Positions 1-6,103 of a stretch of 6,103 nt of DNA are shown piece after piece (position 1 is the first letter of the stretch; every line of letters begins with the position of its first letter). The DNA comes from Actinomycetota bacterium (GTDB lineage Bacteria; Actinomycetota; Acidimicrobiia; Spongiisociales; UBA5794): assembly GCA_003648875.1 (NCBI GenBank), contig QMQC01000121.1:1-6103 (forward strand). Direction: 5' to 3'. The notes beneath the pieces were generated by a model. It was not told the origin of the DNA, ran no database searches, and saw only the letters and a list, made by a program, of their open reading frames with translations. The translations under genes were made by a program, and so were the position numbers.

Positions 1-804
1 CATTGATCCCGAGCGGGAAATAACGACGTCACCTGCAGCGTAGCAACGCTCCATCTCTGGTTCGAATGGAACAACGCACCAGCCATCAACCGCTGTTGCC
101 CTTCTTGCGATCTGCGCGTACTGCGGCACACCGGTCAAGTGCAGTATCTGGTATCCGCGCTCTTCGTTCGACGCCATCTCGATGGTCACCGCATCCTTCG
201 AAAAAACTCCGAGACTGCCGCCGAAGACGCCGAGGACCACAGCACGGGGATCGATCCCGTAGTGCTCCCTCGCTGTCGGCCTGATGGCTTCCCTATCGAA
301 TTGCTCGAACGGTGCGCGAAGCGGATTTCCGACGACAATCGCGTTCTTGAGCTTCTTCGTCGCTGGATCGAATGCAACGTACACCGTCTCCGCCAAGGGC
401 GCGAGTATTCGGTTCGCAATCCCGGGCACAGCGTTCGCCTCGTGGATGATCAGTGGAATCTTCGATCGGCGGGCGGCCAAACCGGCAGGACCAGAGACGT
501 ATCCGCCGAACACGATCATTGCGGAGATACCCACAGATTCGATCTCGTCGACAATGACCCTCGCAGCCCTCCAGATCTTGAGCGGCAGTTTGAAGTTATC
601 CGATGAGAAAGAGCGTCTCATGCCGTGTACATCCAGCTGCACGAACGGGTATCCGGCTGCAGGGATCACCTTCGCCTCCATGCGGTCACCACCGAAGAAG
701 ATGACATCATCTGTCCCAAGGCCGAGAGCAACGAGCATGTCTGCAACAGCAAGCGCTGGATAGACATGCCCGCCCGAGCCAGCGGCTGCCAGCCCGATCT
801 TCAC
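1..804 (-). CDS. murG: MurG, lipid II synthase, GlcNAc transferase (N-terminal part)
   Basis: Membrane-associated GT-B glycosyltransferase that moves GlcNAc from UDP-GlcNAc to lipid I, forming lipid II at the inner face of the membrane. The first 268 residues are present (the family is usually 350-380) and the frame is open at base 1. The N-terminal domain has the glycine loop GSGGHVYPALAVA (9-21), FGGYVSGPAGLAARR (99-113), HEANAVPGIANR (121-132) and VVGNPLR (157-163). The second domain begins before VFGGSLG (193-199) and reaches SRSGSM (263-268), just before the sugar-nucleotide-binding helix. HEAN replaces HEQN and GGSLGV replaces GGSQGA. The start is GTG at 804: it overlaps the ftsW TGA as GTGA, an in-frame stop lies at 823-825, and no other start codon occurs between. 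I see no convincing ribosome binding site, so coupling to ftsW is likely. Confidence 0.94.
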   Translation of the reverse strand, partial: MKIGLAAAGSGGHVYPALAVADMLVALGLGTDDVIFFGGDRMEAKVIPAAGYPFVQLDVHGMRRSFSSDNFKLPLKIWRAARVIVDEIESVGISAMIVFGGYVSGPAGLAARRSKIPLIIHEANAVPGIANRILAPLAETVYVAFDPATKKLKNAIVVGNPLRAPFEQFDREAIRPTAREHYGIDPRAVVLGVFGGSLGVFSKDAVTIEMASNEERGYQILHLTGVPQYAQIARRATAVDGWCVVPFEPEMERCYAAGDVVISRSGSM

Positions 805-1997
805 GATGCGCGCTGCTTTGATTCAAGGCGATCGGACGACCGGGATATGTTGAGGAGCACACCGATCGCGGCAAGATTCGCAAGCATCGCGTTTCCTCCG
901 GATGAGATGAACGGGAGAGGCACTCCCGTGATCGGAAGCACAGCCACAACGCCACCGATATTGACGAGCGCCTGAACCGAGAGCCACGCGACGATTCCGA
1001 TTGCAAGCAATCGCCCGTACATGTCGGGTGCCCGATAAGCGATCGAGACACCGACAACTCCGATCAATGCGAACAGCGTTATGACGATGAAGGCGCCGGC
1101 AAAGCCGGTCTCCTCCCCGATGATCGCAAAGATGAAGTCCGTGTGTGCGTTCGGAAGCCACAGCCATCGAGCACGACTCTGTCCCAGTCCGACACCGAAC
1201 ATGCCCCCGGTGCCGAGAGCAACCATGGACTGCACGGCTTGAAGTCCGGATCCCTTTGCGTTCTCGAACGGATCGAGGAATCCAGAGAAACGAGCCTTGC
1301 GATAGTCAGCAGACATCGCGATTGCCGTCATCACAATGGCGCCGAGCCCAGCCATCGAAAGGACGAACCGGAGCGGTACGGTCGATGCAGCGAGCATCAC
1401 GAAGGCTGGAACGACGATGAGAAGCACGTTTCCAAAGTCTGGCTGGGCGAGCAGAAGGAGACTGACCGTTCCAAGAATCGCCCCGACGGGAACGATCACA
1501 TGGCGAAGATCTGTCACGAGCGCATCCTTCTTCGTGACAACGGCTGCGAGGAGGGACAGCGTTGCGAACTTTGAGAATTCGGCCAACTGGACCGTGATCG
1601 GGCCGACCACTATCCACCTGGTGGCTCCGCCCCTCGTATCACCGACGATCAACGTTATGACAAGCCCAAATACGACCAACGTGTAGATCGGAAGAGCGAA
1701 CTTCTGCCACATGTGATAGGGGATGAAGGACGTGATCACGAGAGCGCCAAGACCGATTCCCACCCACAGCATCTGCTTGGAGAACAACTCGAACTGCCCT
1801 TCGTTTGCGTTGATCGACACCACCGAGGATGCGCTCAGCATCGCCCCGAGGCCGATCGTGAGCAGCATCGCAACGATGACGAGCAGGAACACGGACCGTC
1901 TGACACCAGCAGACCGGATCTTCGCCCGCGTGCGAGGCTGACGCTTCGAACCTGAGCTGCCGCTTGCCTCGCCCGAGGAGTTAGCGATCTGTGTCAT
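801..1997 (-). CDS. ftsW: FtsW, septal SEDS peptidoglycan glycosyltransferase
   Basis: Polytopic membrane protein of the SEDS family that polymerises lipid II at the division septum, normally with a class B penicillin-binding protein. It has 398 residues. A Ser/Gly-rich, then Arg/Lys-rich cytoplasmic tail (about 1-35) precedes about ten hydrophobic segments, with a large loop at about 229-287. Visible signatures: RWIVVGPITVQLAEFSK (127-143), LAQPDFGN (183-190), ALGTGGMFGVGLGQS (260-274), LPNAHTDFIFAIIGEETG (281-298) and LPITGVPLPFISSGGNA (354-370). Asp287 in HTDFIF matches the essential SEDS catalytic aspartate. QLAE replaces the usual QPSE or QPAE, and SSGGNA replaces YGGSSL. The C-terminal tail is short, unlike the extended mycobacterial FtsW tail. 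FtsW is preferred over RodA because of its position between murD and murG. ATG at 1997 overlaps the murD stop and follows a GAGGGG sequence by eight bases. Confidence 0.95.
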   Translation of the reverse strand: MTQIANSSGEASGSSGSKRQPRTRAKIRSAGVRRSVFLLVIVAMLLTIGLGAMLSASSVVSINANEGQFELFSKQMLWVGIGLGALVITSFIPYHMWQKFALPIYTLVVFGLVITLIVGDTRGGATRWIVVGPITVQLAEFSKFATLSLLAAVVTKKDALVTDLRHVIVPVGAILGTVSLLLLAQPDFGNVLLIVVPAFVMLAASTVPLRFVLSMAGLGAIVMTAIAMSADYRKARFSGFLDPFENAKGSGLQAVQSMVALGTGGMFGVGLGQSRARWLWLPNAHTDFIFAIIGEETGFAGAFIVITLFALIGVVGVSIAYRAPDMYGRLLAIGIVAWLSVQALVNIGGVVAVLPITGVPLPFISSGGNAMLANLAAIGVLLNISRSSDRLESKQRAS

Positions 1998-3283
1998 GCC
2001 GCCGTCCCCTCGGTCTGCTTCACCAGACGCTGGAATGCGTCGCCTCGCTCAGCGTAGGAAGAGAACTCGTCAAAGCTGGCACACCCCGGCGAGAGCAGGA
2101 CCGTGTCGCCTGACCCAGCCAGGGTCCTTGCCATGTTGACAGCGTCAGCAAGCGACTCGACAATGGTGGCTGGTATCCGGGTTGCGTGGCAGATCGCCGG
2201 ACCAGCCTCTCCAAAGGCGATCAGGTTCGTCACACCTTCGAGACTTCCGATCGGCGAGAGATCGAGCCCCTTGTTCTGACCACCCGCAAGCAGAACGACT
2301 GGAGCGTGTGCCGACACAGCAGCCAATGTTGCATGTGGGTTGGTCGCCTTGGAGTCGTCTATCCACACGATGCCATCGTCCGTTTCGACTATCTGTCTCC
2401 GGTGGGCGCCCGGACGGAATGAGGTGATTCCATGCCGTACTCCTCCAGTTGACGCTCCGACTGCGAGTGCGACCGTTCCTGCCGCGACGAGATCGAACAG
2501 GAACGAAGGGTCATCGGTCGGGGAGGCGAACTCCTGCCCATCGATGAAGATGCGTTTCCCCTCAACGCCATTGCCATTCGAGGGAATCGTCGTTCCTGAA
2601 CATGGCACGAGCATGCACTCGGCGCTCGATACGGCCGAAACGACGACGGGATCGTCTGCGTTGTATGCCAATACCGAGTTCTGGTCCATCCCGAGGAATA
2701 TTCGAGCCTTCGCCTCGACGTACCTTTCGAATGTCCCGTGCCAATCGAGGTGGTCAGGTGCGATGTTCAGCAGAGCTGCAGCGGTGGGAACGGCTCCTCC
2801 GAGAAACCGTAGTTGATACGAAGAGAGTTCGAGGACCAGAACCTCGGCATCGGTATCTGCCATCCCCGAGATGGGCGAACCGAGGTTCCCTCCCCCTTCG
2901 GCGCGAACGTCCGATGCGACGAGCATGTCGGTGACAAGCTCGGTAACCGTCGTCTTGCCGTTCGTTCCCGTCACTGCAACGAAGGGTGCGTCCATGTGTT
3001 CGAGACCGAATCCTGCTTCGGTGATTACCTCGACCCCGCGTGCAATCGCGTCACTTATGGGCGGATTCACCTCAGCGAACCAAGGAGAAGTGATGACGCG
3101 ATCGACGCCCTTGAGATAATCCGGATGCCACTCGCTTGGCAGGACGGTCACGCGTCCCTCGAGATCGGTGGGAGGCTCTGGCGACTCGGTGTCATACATC
3201 AGAACATCGGTGCCGGCGGCAAGACTGATCCTTGCAGCGTCGGCGAGGCCTCGAAGGCTTGAACCGAGAATCAAGATCCTCAT
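1994..3283 (-). CDS. murD: MurD, UDP-MurNAc-L-alanine:D-glutamate ligase
   Basis: Cytoplasmic ATP-dependent ligase that adds D-glutamate to UDP-MurNAc-L-Ala. It has 429 residues, slightly short (E. coli MurD is near 438). An N-terminal Rossmann-like domain starts MRILILGSSLRG; the usual GLGxSG or GLGxTG turn is replaced by GSSLRG. The central domain holds the P-loop GTNGKTT (106-112), ELSSYQL (152-158), NIAPDHLD (173-180) and EAKARIF, whose Lys192 matches the carbamylated lysine of the family. The C-terminal domain holds FRPGAHRRQ (289-297), DDSKATNP (309-316), GGQNKG (334-339) and LSPGCASFDEFSSY (397-410). The frame stays open upstream to 3628, but the family N-terminus begins at the ATG at 3283, which overlaps the mraY stop as ATGA. 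No clear ribosome binding site precedes it, so translation probably depends on coupling to mraY. Confidence 0.96.
   Translation of the reverse strand: MRILILGSSLRGLADAARISLAAGTDVLMYDTESPEPPTDLEGRVTVLPSEWHPDYLKGVDRVITSPWFAEVNPPISDAIARGVEVITEAGFGLEHMDAPFVAVTGTNGKTTVTELVTDMLVASDVRAEGGGNLGSPISGMADTDAEVLVLELSSYQLRFLGGAVPTAAALLNIAPDHLDWHGTFERYVEAKARIFLGMDQNSVLAYNADDPVVVSAVSSAECMLVPCSGTTIPSNGNGVEGKRIFIDGQEFASPTDDPSFLFDLVAAGTVALAVGASTGGVRHGITSFRPGAHRRQIVETDDGIVWIDDSKATNPHATLAAVSAHAPVVLLAGGQNKGLDLSPIGSLEGVTNLIAFGEAGPAICHATRIPATIVESLADAVNMARTLAGSGDTVLLSPGCASFDEFSSYAERGDAFQRLVKQTEGTAA
2006..2011 (-). promoter_or_regulatory. Ribosome binding site for ftsW
   Basis: GAGGGG on the minus strand, eight bases before the ftsW ATG at 1997 and inside the 3' end of murD. 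It is one of only two well-formed Shine-Dalgarno sequences at the five junctions. Confidence 0.6.
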
Positions 3284-4335
3284 GGCACGATCGATGATGA
3301 CGAGACCCAGTCTCCATAGAACAGCCCGACGCCGACAGCGACCGTCATTCCTGAGATGATCCAGAACCTGATGATCACGGTGGTCTCCGGCCATCCCTTC
3401 AATTCGAAATGGTGATGAATAGGAGCCATCAGGAATATGCGTCTTCCGAACCCACGGAACGATATGACCTGGAGGATCACAGAGACCGTCTCCATCACGA
3501 AGAGACCGCCGATGACAACGAGCAGCAGCTGAGTGTTTGTGAGCAGCGCCAGGGCAGCGATCGCACCGCCTATCGCGTGCGAACCCGTGTCGCCCATGAT
3601 GATCTTCGCCGGCGCTGCGTTCCACCACAGAAACGCAAGCGCTGCGCCAAGCACCGCCGCAGCGAAGAGCGCTATGTCGAGCGCACCGTCGACCTCGTAG
3701 AACGACGCGTTGCGCGACTGCCAGAAGGCGATCAGGACGTATGAGCCAAACACGAGAGCGCTCGATCCAGCCACCAATCCGTCAAGACCATCTGTCAGGT
3801 TCACACCGTTCGCAGTTGCCGTAAGCATGAAGAGCACCAGGCCGAAGAACAGTATGGGTCCGAGGTCGATCCCGAGGGGTCGTGCAAAGGACAGCTCGGT
3901 GCTCACACCGGCATTCGACGCCCCCCATGCAAAGATCGCGGCAACGAGGAGCTGCCCACCGAACTTCCACCGCTTTGACAGACCCTGGTTGCGCTGGCGA
4001 GCGAACTTTGCGAAGTCGTCTGCGAATCCGATGACGGCCATACCCACAAGGGCAAAGAGGCCAAGGAGGGCCTTGTCGCTCATCGGTTGGCTCACGAAAC
4101 CGAAACCCTCACCAACGGTGAATACCTTGATGTGGGCGAGGAGATAACCAAGCACCGCTCCCGTGACGACGACGACCCCGCCCATCGTCGGCACACCTTG
4201 CTTGTGCATGTGCCCTTCGACCTCCGACTGGATGAACTGTCCAATGTTGTGGCGGCGCAGAAGCTTGATGGCAAAGGGCGTGACGAGTATCACGAGTACG
4301 AACGCGGTTGCGGACGAGACAAGAAGTGAGATCAC
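3280..4335 (-). CDS. mraY: MraY, phospho-MurNAc-pentapeptide transferase (lipid I synthase)
   Basis: Integral membrane enzyme that transfers phospho-MurNAc-pentapeptide from its UDP carrier to undecaprenyl phosphate, making lipid I. It has 351 residues and about ten hydrophobic segments, typical of the family. Key motifs: GHMHKQGVPTMGG (41-53), GFADDFAK with the paired aspartates 106-107, NGVNLTDGLDG (176-186), IIMGDTGS with Asp249, and APIHHHFELKGWPE (304-317) with the His triplet 307-309. These match the Mg-binding aspartates and the histidine loop known in MraY. One deviation is MGDTGSHAIGG where MGDTGSLALGG is usual. The start is GTG, overlapping the murF TGA as GTGA. A GAGGA sequence lies nine bases upstream, which supports this start. 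The stop overlaps the murD ATG. Confidence 0.97.
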   Translation of the reverse strand: MISLLVSSATAFVLVILVTPFAIKLLRRHNIGQFIQSEVEGHMHKQGVPTMGGVVVVTGAVLGYLLAHIKVFTVGEGFGFVSQPMSDKALLGLFALVGMAVIGFADDFAKFARQRNQGLSKRWKFGGQLLVAAIFAWGASNAGVSTELSFARPLGIDLGPILFFGLVLFMLTATANGVNLTDGLDGLVAGSSALVFGSYVLIAFWQSRNASFYEVDGALDIALFAAAVLGAALAFLWWNAAPAKIIMGDTGSHAIGGAIAALALLTNTQLLLVVIGGLFVMETVSVILQVISFRGFGRRIFLMAPIHHHFELKGWPETTVIIRFWIISGMTVAVGVGLFYGDWVSSSSIVP

Positions 4336-5672
4336 GGTGCAGCGTCCTCGATAAGTTGGAGAGCTAGGCGTTCAAGGCTGGCCGAACGTGAGGCCTTCAC
4401 CAGCACGGCATCTCCCGGTTCGATGATGCCCGCAAGCGTATCGGCTGAATCCTCGATATTGGTGGGTTTGCGAGCCTCCCCGGGGAAGCCGACAGCGTAT
4501 CCGTGGTCAGGCCCAACAACCACGAGCTCGCAGTACCCGAGTTCGCCGACGAGTTCCCCAATGCGAATGTGTTCGGCCTCACACACCGGCCCGAGTTCAG
4601 CCATTGCGCCAAGCACGGCGATAGATCGCCCGCCCATGTCTGCAACCGTCCGGAGCGCACTCTCGACAGATTGAGGGTTGGCGTTGTACGCATCGTTCAC
4701 CACTGTGAACACACCTTGATGTATCTCCATCCGCCACGCTGAGCCCTTCGCTGCTTCAAGTCGTGAGATGAATCCAGCTACATCGACATCAAGTGCGATC
4801 GCAACACCGACCGCCGCGGCTGCATTGGTTGCCTGGTGGATGCCAGCCAGCGGGAGAGACAGTCTGAATTCGCCATGGGGCGTATGGAGGGTGAAGGTCG
4901 GCAGACCTCGGTCATCGACTGAGACGTCGGCAACACGCACATCTGCCCCCACACCGCCGAACGTGATCGTTCTGTGTCGGCCGCCACGATGAAGTGATCT
5001 CTCATTATGCGGCAACACTGCAACGCCTTCGGGCTTCAGGGCCGCGACGAGCTCGTACTTCGAGTCTGCGAGGGCCTCCGTCGACCCAAATGTCTCGAGA
5101 TGTACTACACCGAGGTTCGTGATCACTGAGACATCCGGCTGGACGACCGGTCTCAGCCAATCGATGTGACCTCTCCCGCGCGAACCGACCTCGAGTATCA
5201 GAGATGTCGCACCTCTCGGCGTGGAGAGCACGGTGAGAGGCACACCGATCTCGTTGTTGTACGAGCGGGGCGATGCCCAGGATCCCTCGAGGCCAGCAGA
5301 AACGAGGTCCTTTGTCGAGGTCTTGCCCGTCGAGCCCGTGATCGCAATGATCGGGATGTCCAGCTCGTTGCGCCGCTTCACACCAAGGGCTGCGAGCGCA
5401 CTGCCTGTTGAGTCAACCTCGATGCGCGGGGTGGAATGGATGCCGGCTTCGCGATTGACGACAACCCCAGCAGCACCGGAGCCAAGAACGTCATCGACAT
5501 AGTCGTGCCCGTCGAACAATTCGCCCACAAGGGCCACGTAGAGATCGTCATGGACTTCGGTGCGGCTATCCGTCGCGACCCCCCGGATGGGTCGCCCTGA
5601 ATCTCCCACGAGTGTCCCCTCCACGGCATCTGCTGCCGCCCCGAGCGTCCAGCCGAGAGATACGTTGTTCAT
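4332..5672 (-). CDS. murF: MurF, UDP-MurNAc-tripeptide:D-Ala-D-Ala ligase
   Basis: Last cytoplasmic Mur ligase; adds D-Ala-D-Ala to UDP-MurNAc-tripeptide using ATP. With the ATG at 5672 it has 446 residues, normal for the family. The N-terminal substrate domain covers about 1-105. The central ATPase domain has the P-loop GSTGKTST (113-120), SYNNEIGVPLTVL (137-149), EVGSRGRGHI (161-170) and NLGVVHLETFG (186-196), with the SKYEL lysine at about 205. The C-terminal domain has NDAYNANPQS (326-335), LGAMAELG (354-361) and VLVKASRS (423-430). The loop usually read as LGDM or LGEM is LGAM here. A TTG at 5684 in the same frame would add four residues. ATG is preferred because it gives the ATGA overlap with murE seen in the same form elsewhere in this operon. 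Neither start has a well-spaced ribosome binding site, so coupling to murE translation is likely. The stop overlaps the mraY start. Confidence 0.96.
   Translation of the reverse strand: MNNVSLGWTLGAAADAVEGTLVGDSGRPIRGVATDSRTEVHDDLYVALVGELFDGHDYVDDVLGSGAAGVVVNREAGIHSTPRIEVDSTGSALAALGVKRRNELDIPIIAITGSTGKTSTKDLVSAGLEGSWASPRSYNNEIGVPLTVLSTPRGATSLILEVGSRGRGHIDWLRPVVQPDVSVITNLGVVHLETFGSTEALADSKYELVAALKPEGVAVLPHNERSLHRGGRHRTITFGGVGADVRVADVSVDDRGLPTFTLHTPHGEFRLSLPLAGIHQATNAAAAVGVAIALDVDVAGFISRLEAAKGSAWRMEIHQGVFTVVNDAYNANPQSVESALRTVADMGGRSIAVLGAMAELGPVCEAEHIRIGELVGELGYCELVVVGPDHGYAVGFPGEARKPTNIEDSADTLAGIIEPGDAVLVKASRSASLERLALQLIEDAAP
4345..4349 (-). promoter_or_regulatory. Ribosome binding site for mraY
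   Basis: GAGGA on the minus strand, nine bases before the GTG at 4335 and inside the 3' end of murF. It supports the GTG as the mraY start rather than reliance on coupling alone. Confidence 0.65.
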
Positions 5673-6103
5673 GTCGGCACCCAACCGGCCTCGACGAGCG
5701 CACGCCGAACTTCGTCCCTGTCATCGAATGGCAGCACCTCTGTGGCGATGTCCTGACCCTGTTCGTGCCCTTTGCCCAACACGAGAACCATGTCTCCCTG
5801 TCGTGCCACCGCGATTCCGTGCCTGATTGCAGATCTTCGATCGATCACCGTCTCGATCGTCGCTCTCGGCTGTGTTTCCGCTCCGCGTCTCGCCTCGGCT
5901 GCGATCGACAACGGATCCTCCGATCGCGGGTTGTCGGTCGTGATGATCGTCAGGTCGGAGAGTCCCGCAGCGGTCGCACCCATGATCGACCGCTTGTCGG
6001 TGTCGCGATCTCCACCTGCTCCTACAAGCGCTATCACACGGCCCGTCACCATCGACTGCACGGAGTCCAGTACGACCGCGATGGCGTCGGGAGTGTGTGC
6101 GTA
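5669..6103 (-). CDS. murE: MurE, UDP-MurNAc-dipeptide:diaminopimelate ligase (C-terminal part)
   Basis: Cytoplasmic ATP-dependent ligase that adds the third residue of the peptidoglycan stem to UDP-MurNAc-L-Ala-D-Glu. Only the last 144 residues are present; the frame is open to the window edge, so about two thirds of a usual 480-510 residue enzyme lies outside. Visible: the YAHTPDA motif at the very edge (residues 1-7 of the fragment), the GAGGDRDTDKR loop (28-38), the DNPRSEDP motif (57-64) and GKGHE (110-114). In the family, DNPR and the GKGHE glycine and glutamate contact diaminopimelate, so a DAP substrate is inferred rather than lysine; the motif does not separate meso- from LL-DAP. The TGA stop overlaps the murF ATG by 4 bases. 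The GTG codon at 6061 is internal and not a start, because the family motif continues upstream of it. Confidence 0.95.
   Translation of the reverse strand, partial: YAHTPDAIAVVLDSVQSMVTGRVIALVGAGGDRDTDKRSIMGATAAGLSDLTIITTDNPRSEDPLSIAAEARRGAETQPRATIETVIDRRSAIRHGIAVARQGDMVLVLGKGHEQGQDIATEVLPFDDRDEVRRALVEAGWVPT

Larger units (their letters stand above)
1..6103 (-). other. dcw operon segment murE-murF-mraY-murD-ftsW-murG
   Basis: Six co-directional genes in the classical dcw order, with every adjacent pair overlapping by four bases: murE/murF at 5669-5672, murF/mraY at 4332-4335, mraY/murD at 3280-3283, murD/ftsW at 1994-1997 and ftsW/murG at 801-804. I see no internal terminator hairpin and no space for a promoter outside coding sequence. 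From known dcw clusters, ftsI or ftsL is expected upstream of murE, and murC, ftsQ and ftsZ downstream of murG; none of these is in the window. Confidence 0.9.

Noticed and set aside
139..763. Plus-strand open frames of about 155-160 codons antisense to murG
   Set aside because: They oppose a clear murG reading frame, have low-complexity Arg/Ser-rich translations and lack recognisable domains; they look like shadow frames of a GC-rich gene.
1143..1574. Plus-strand open frame of 143 codons antisense to ftsW
   Set aside because: Its composition (His, Arg, Glu, Asp rich) is what antisense reading of a hydrophobic membrane protein gene gives; no ribosome binding site or motif supports it.
2340..3262. 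Plus-strand open frames up to 158 codons antisense to murD
   Set aside because: They overlap each other and murD throughout and show no domain likeness or initiation signal.
3557..3564. GCGATCGC octamer, resembling the HIP1 repeat of cyanobacteria
   Set aside because: I found only one copy, inside mraY, whereas HIP1 is highly repeated; a chance match in GATC-rich sequence.
3284..3628. Open frame extending murD upstream by 115 codons, suggesting a longer or fused protein
   Set aside because: This stretch lies inside mraY in another frame, its translation is rich in Arg, His and Gly with no domain likeness, and the family N-terminus begins exactly at the ATG at 3283.
1..6103. A new defence, mobile or biosynthetic system in the window
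   Set aside because: Every base belongs to one of six recognised peptidoglycan and division genes; there is no insertion, repeat array or unassigned gene.

Overview
This window is an internal stretch of a bacterial division and cell wall (dcw) operon, read entirely from the minus strand. In transcription order (from base 6103 down to base 1) it holds the 3' end of murE, complete murF, mraY, murD and ftsW, and the 5' part of murG. There is no intergenic DNA. Each of the five gene junctions is a 4-base stop/start overlap (ATGA or GTGA), so the segment is probably one translationally coupled transcript. Its promoter should lie beyond base 6103 and its terminator beyond base 1.

The genes cover consecutive steps of peptidoglycan precursor synthesis. 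MurE adds the third amino acid to UDP-MurNAc-dipeptide, and MurF adds D-Ala-D-Ala. MraY moves the phospho-MurNAc-pentapeptide onto undecaprenyl phosphate (lipid I). MurD acts earlier, adding D-Glu. MurG adds GlcNAc (lipid II), and FtsW polymerises lipid II at the septum. The DNPR motif in MurE indicates a diaminopimelate-type peptide stem.

The organism is a bacterium with a peptidoglycan wall and moderately high GC (hand sampling of a few lines gives 55-68%). The gene order is the classical one. MurG has the HEAN form of the usual HEQN motif and a GTG start, which I associate with Actinomycetota. Several conserved signatures (FtsW QLAE and SSGGNA, MraY GSHAIGG, MurG GGSLGV) differ from textbook forms and suggest a less-studied lineage, perhaps a deep-branching actinobacterial class. 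That placement is tentative.

I found no mobile element, RNA gene, CRISPR array, tandem repeat or inserted accessory gene. I see no evidence for an undescribed system here. The points worth checking are the unbroken run of overlaps, the motif substitutions and a high density of GATC sites.
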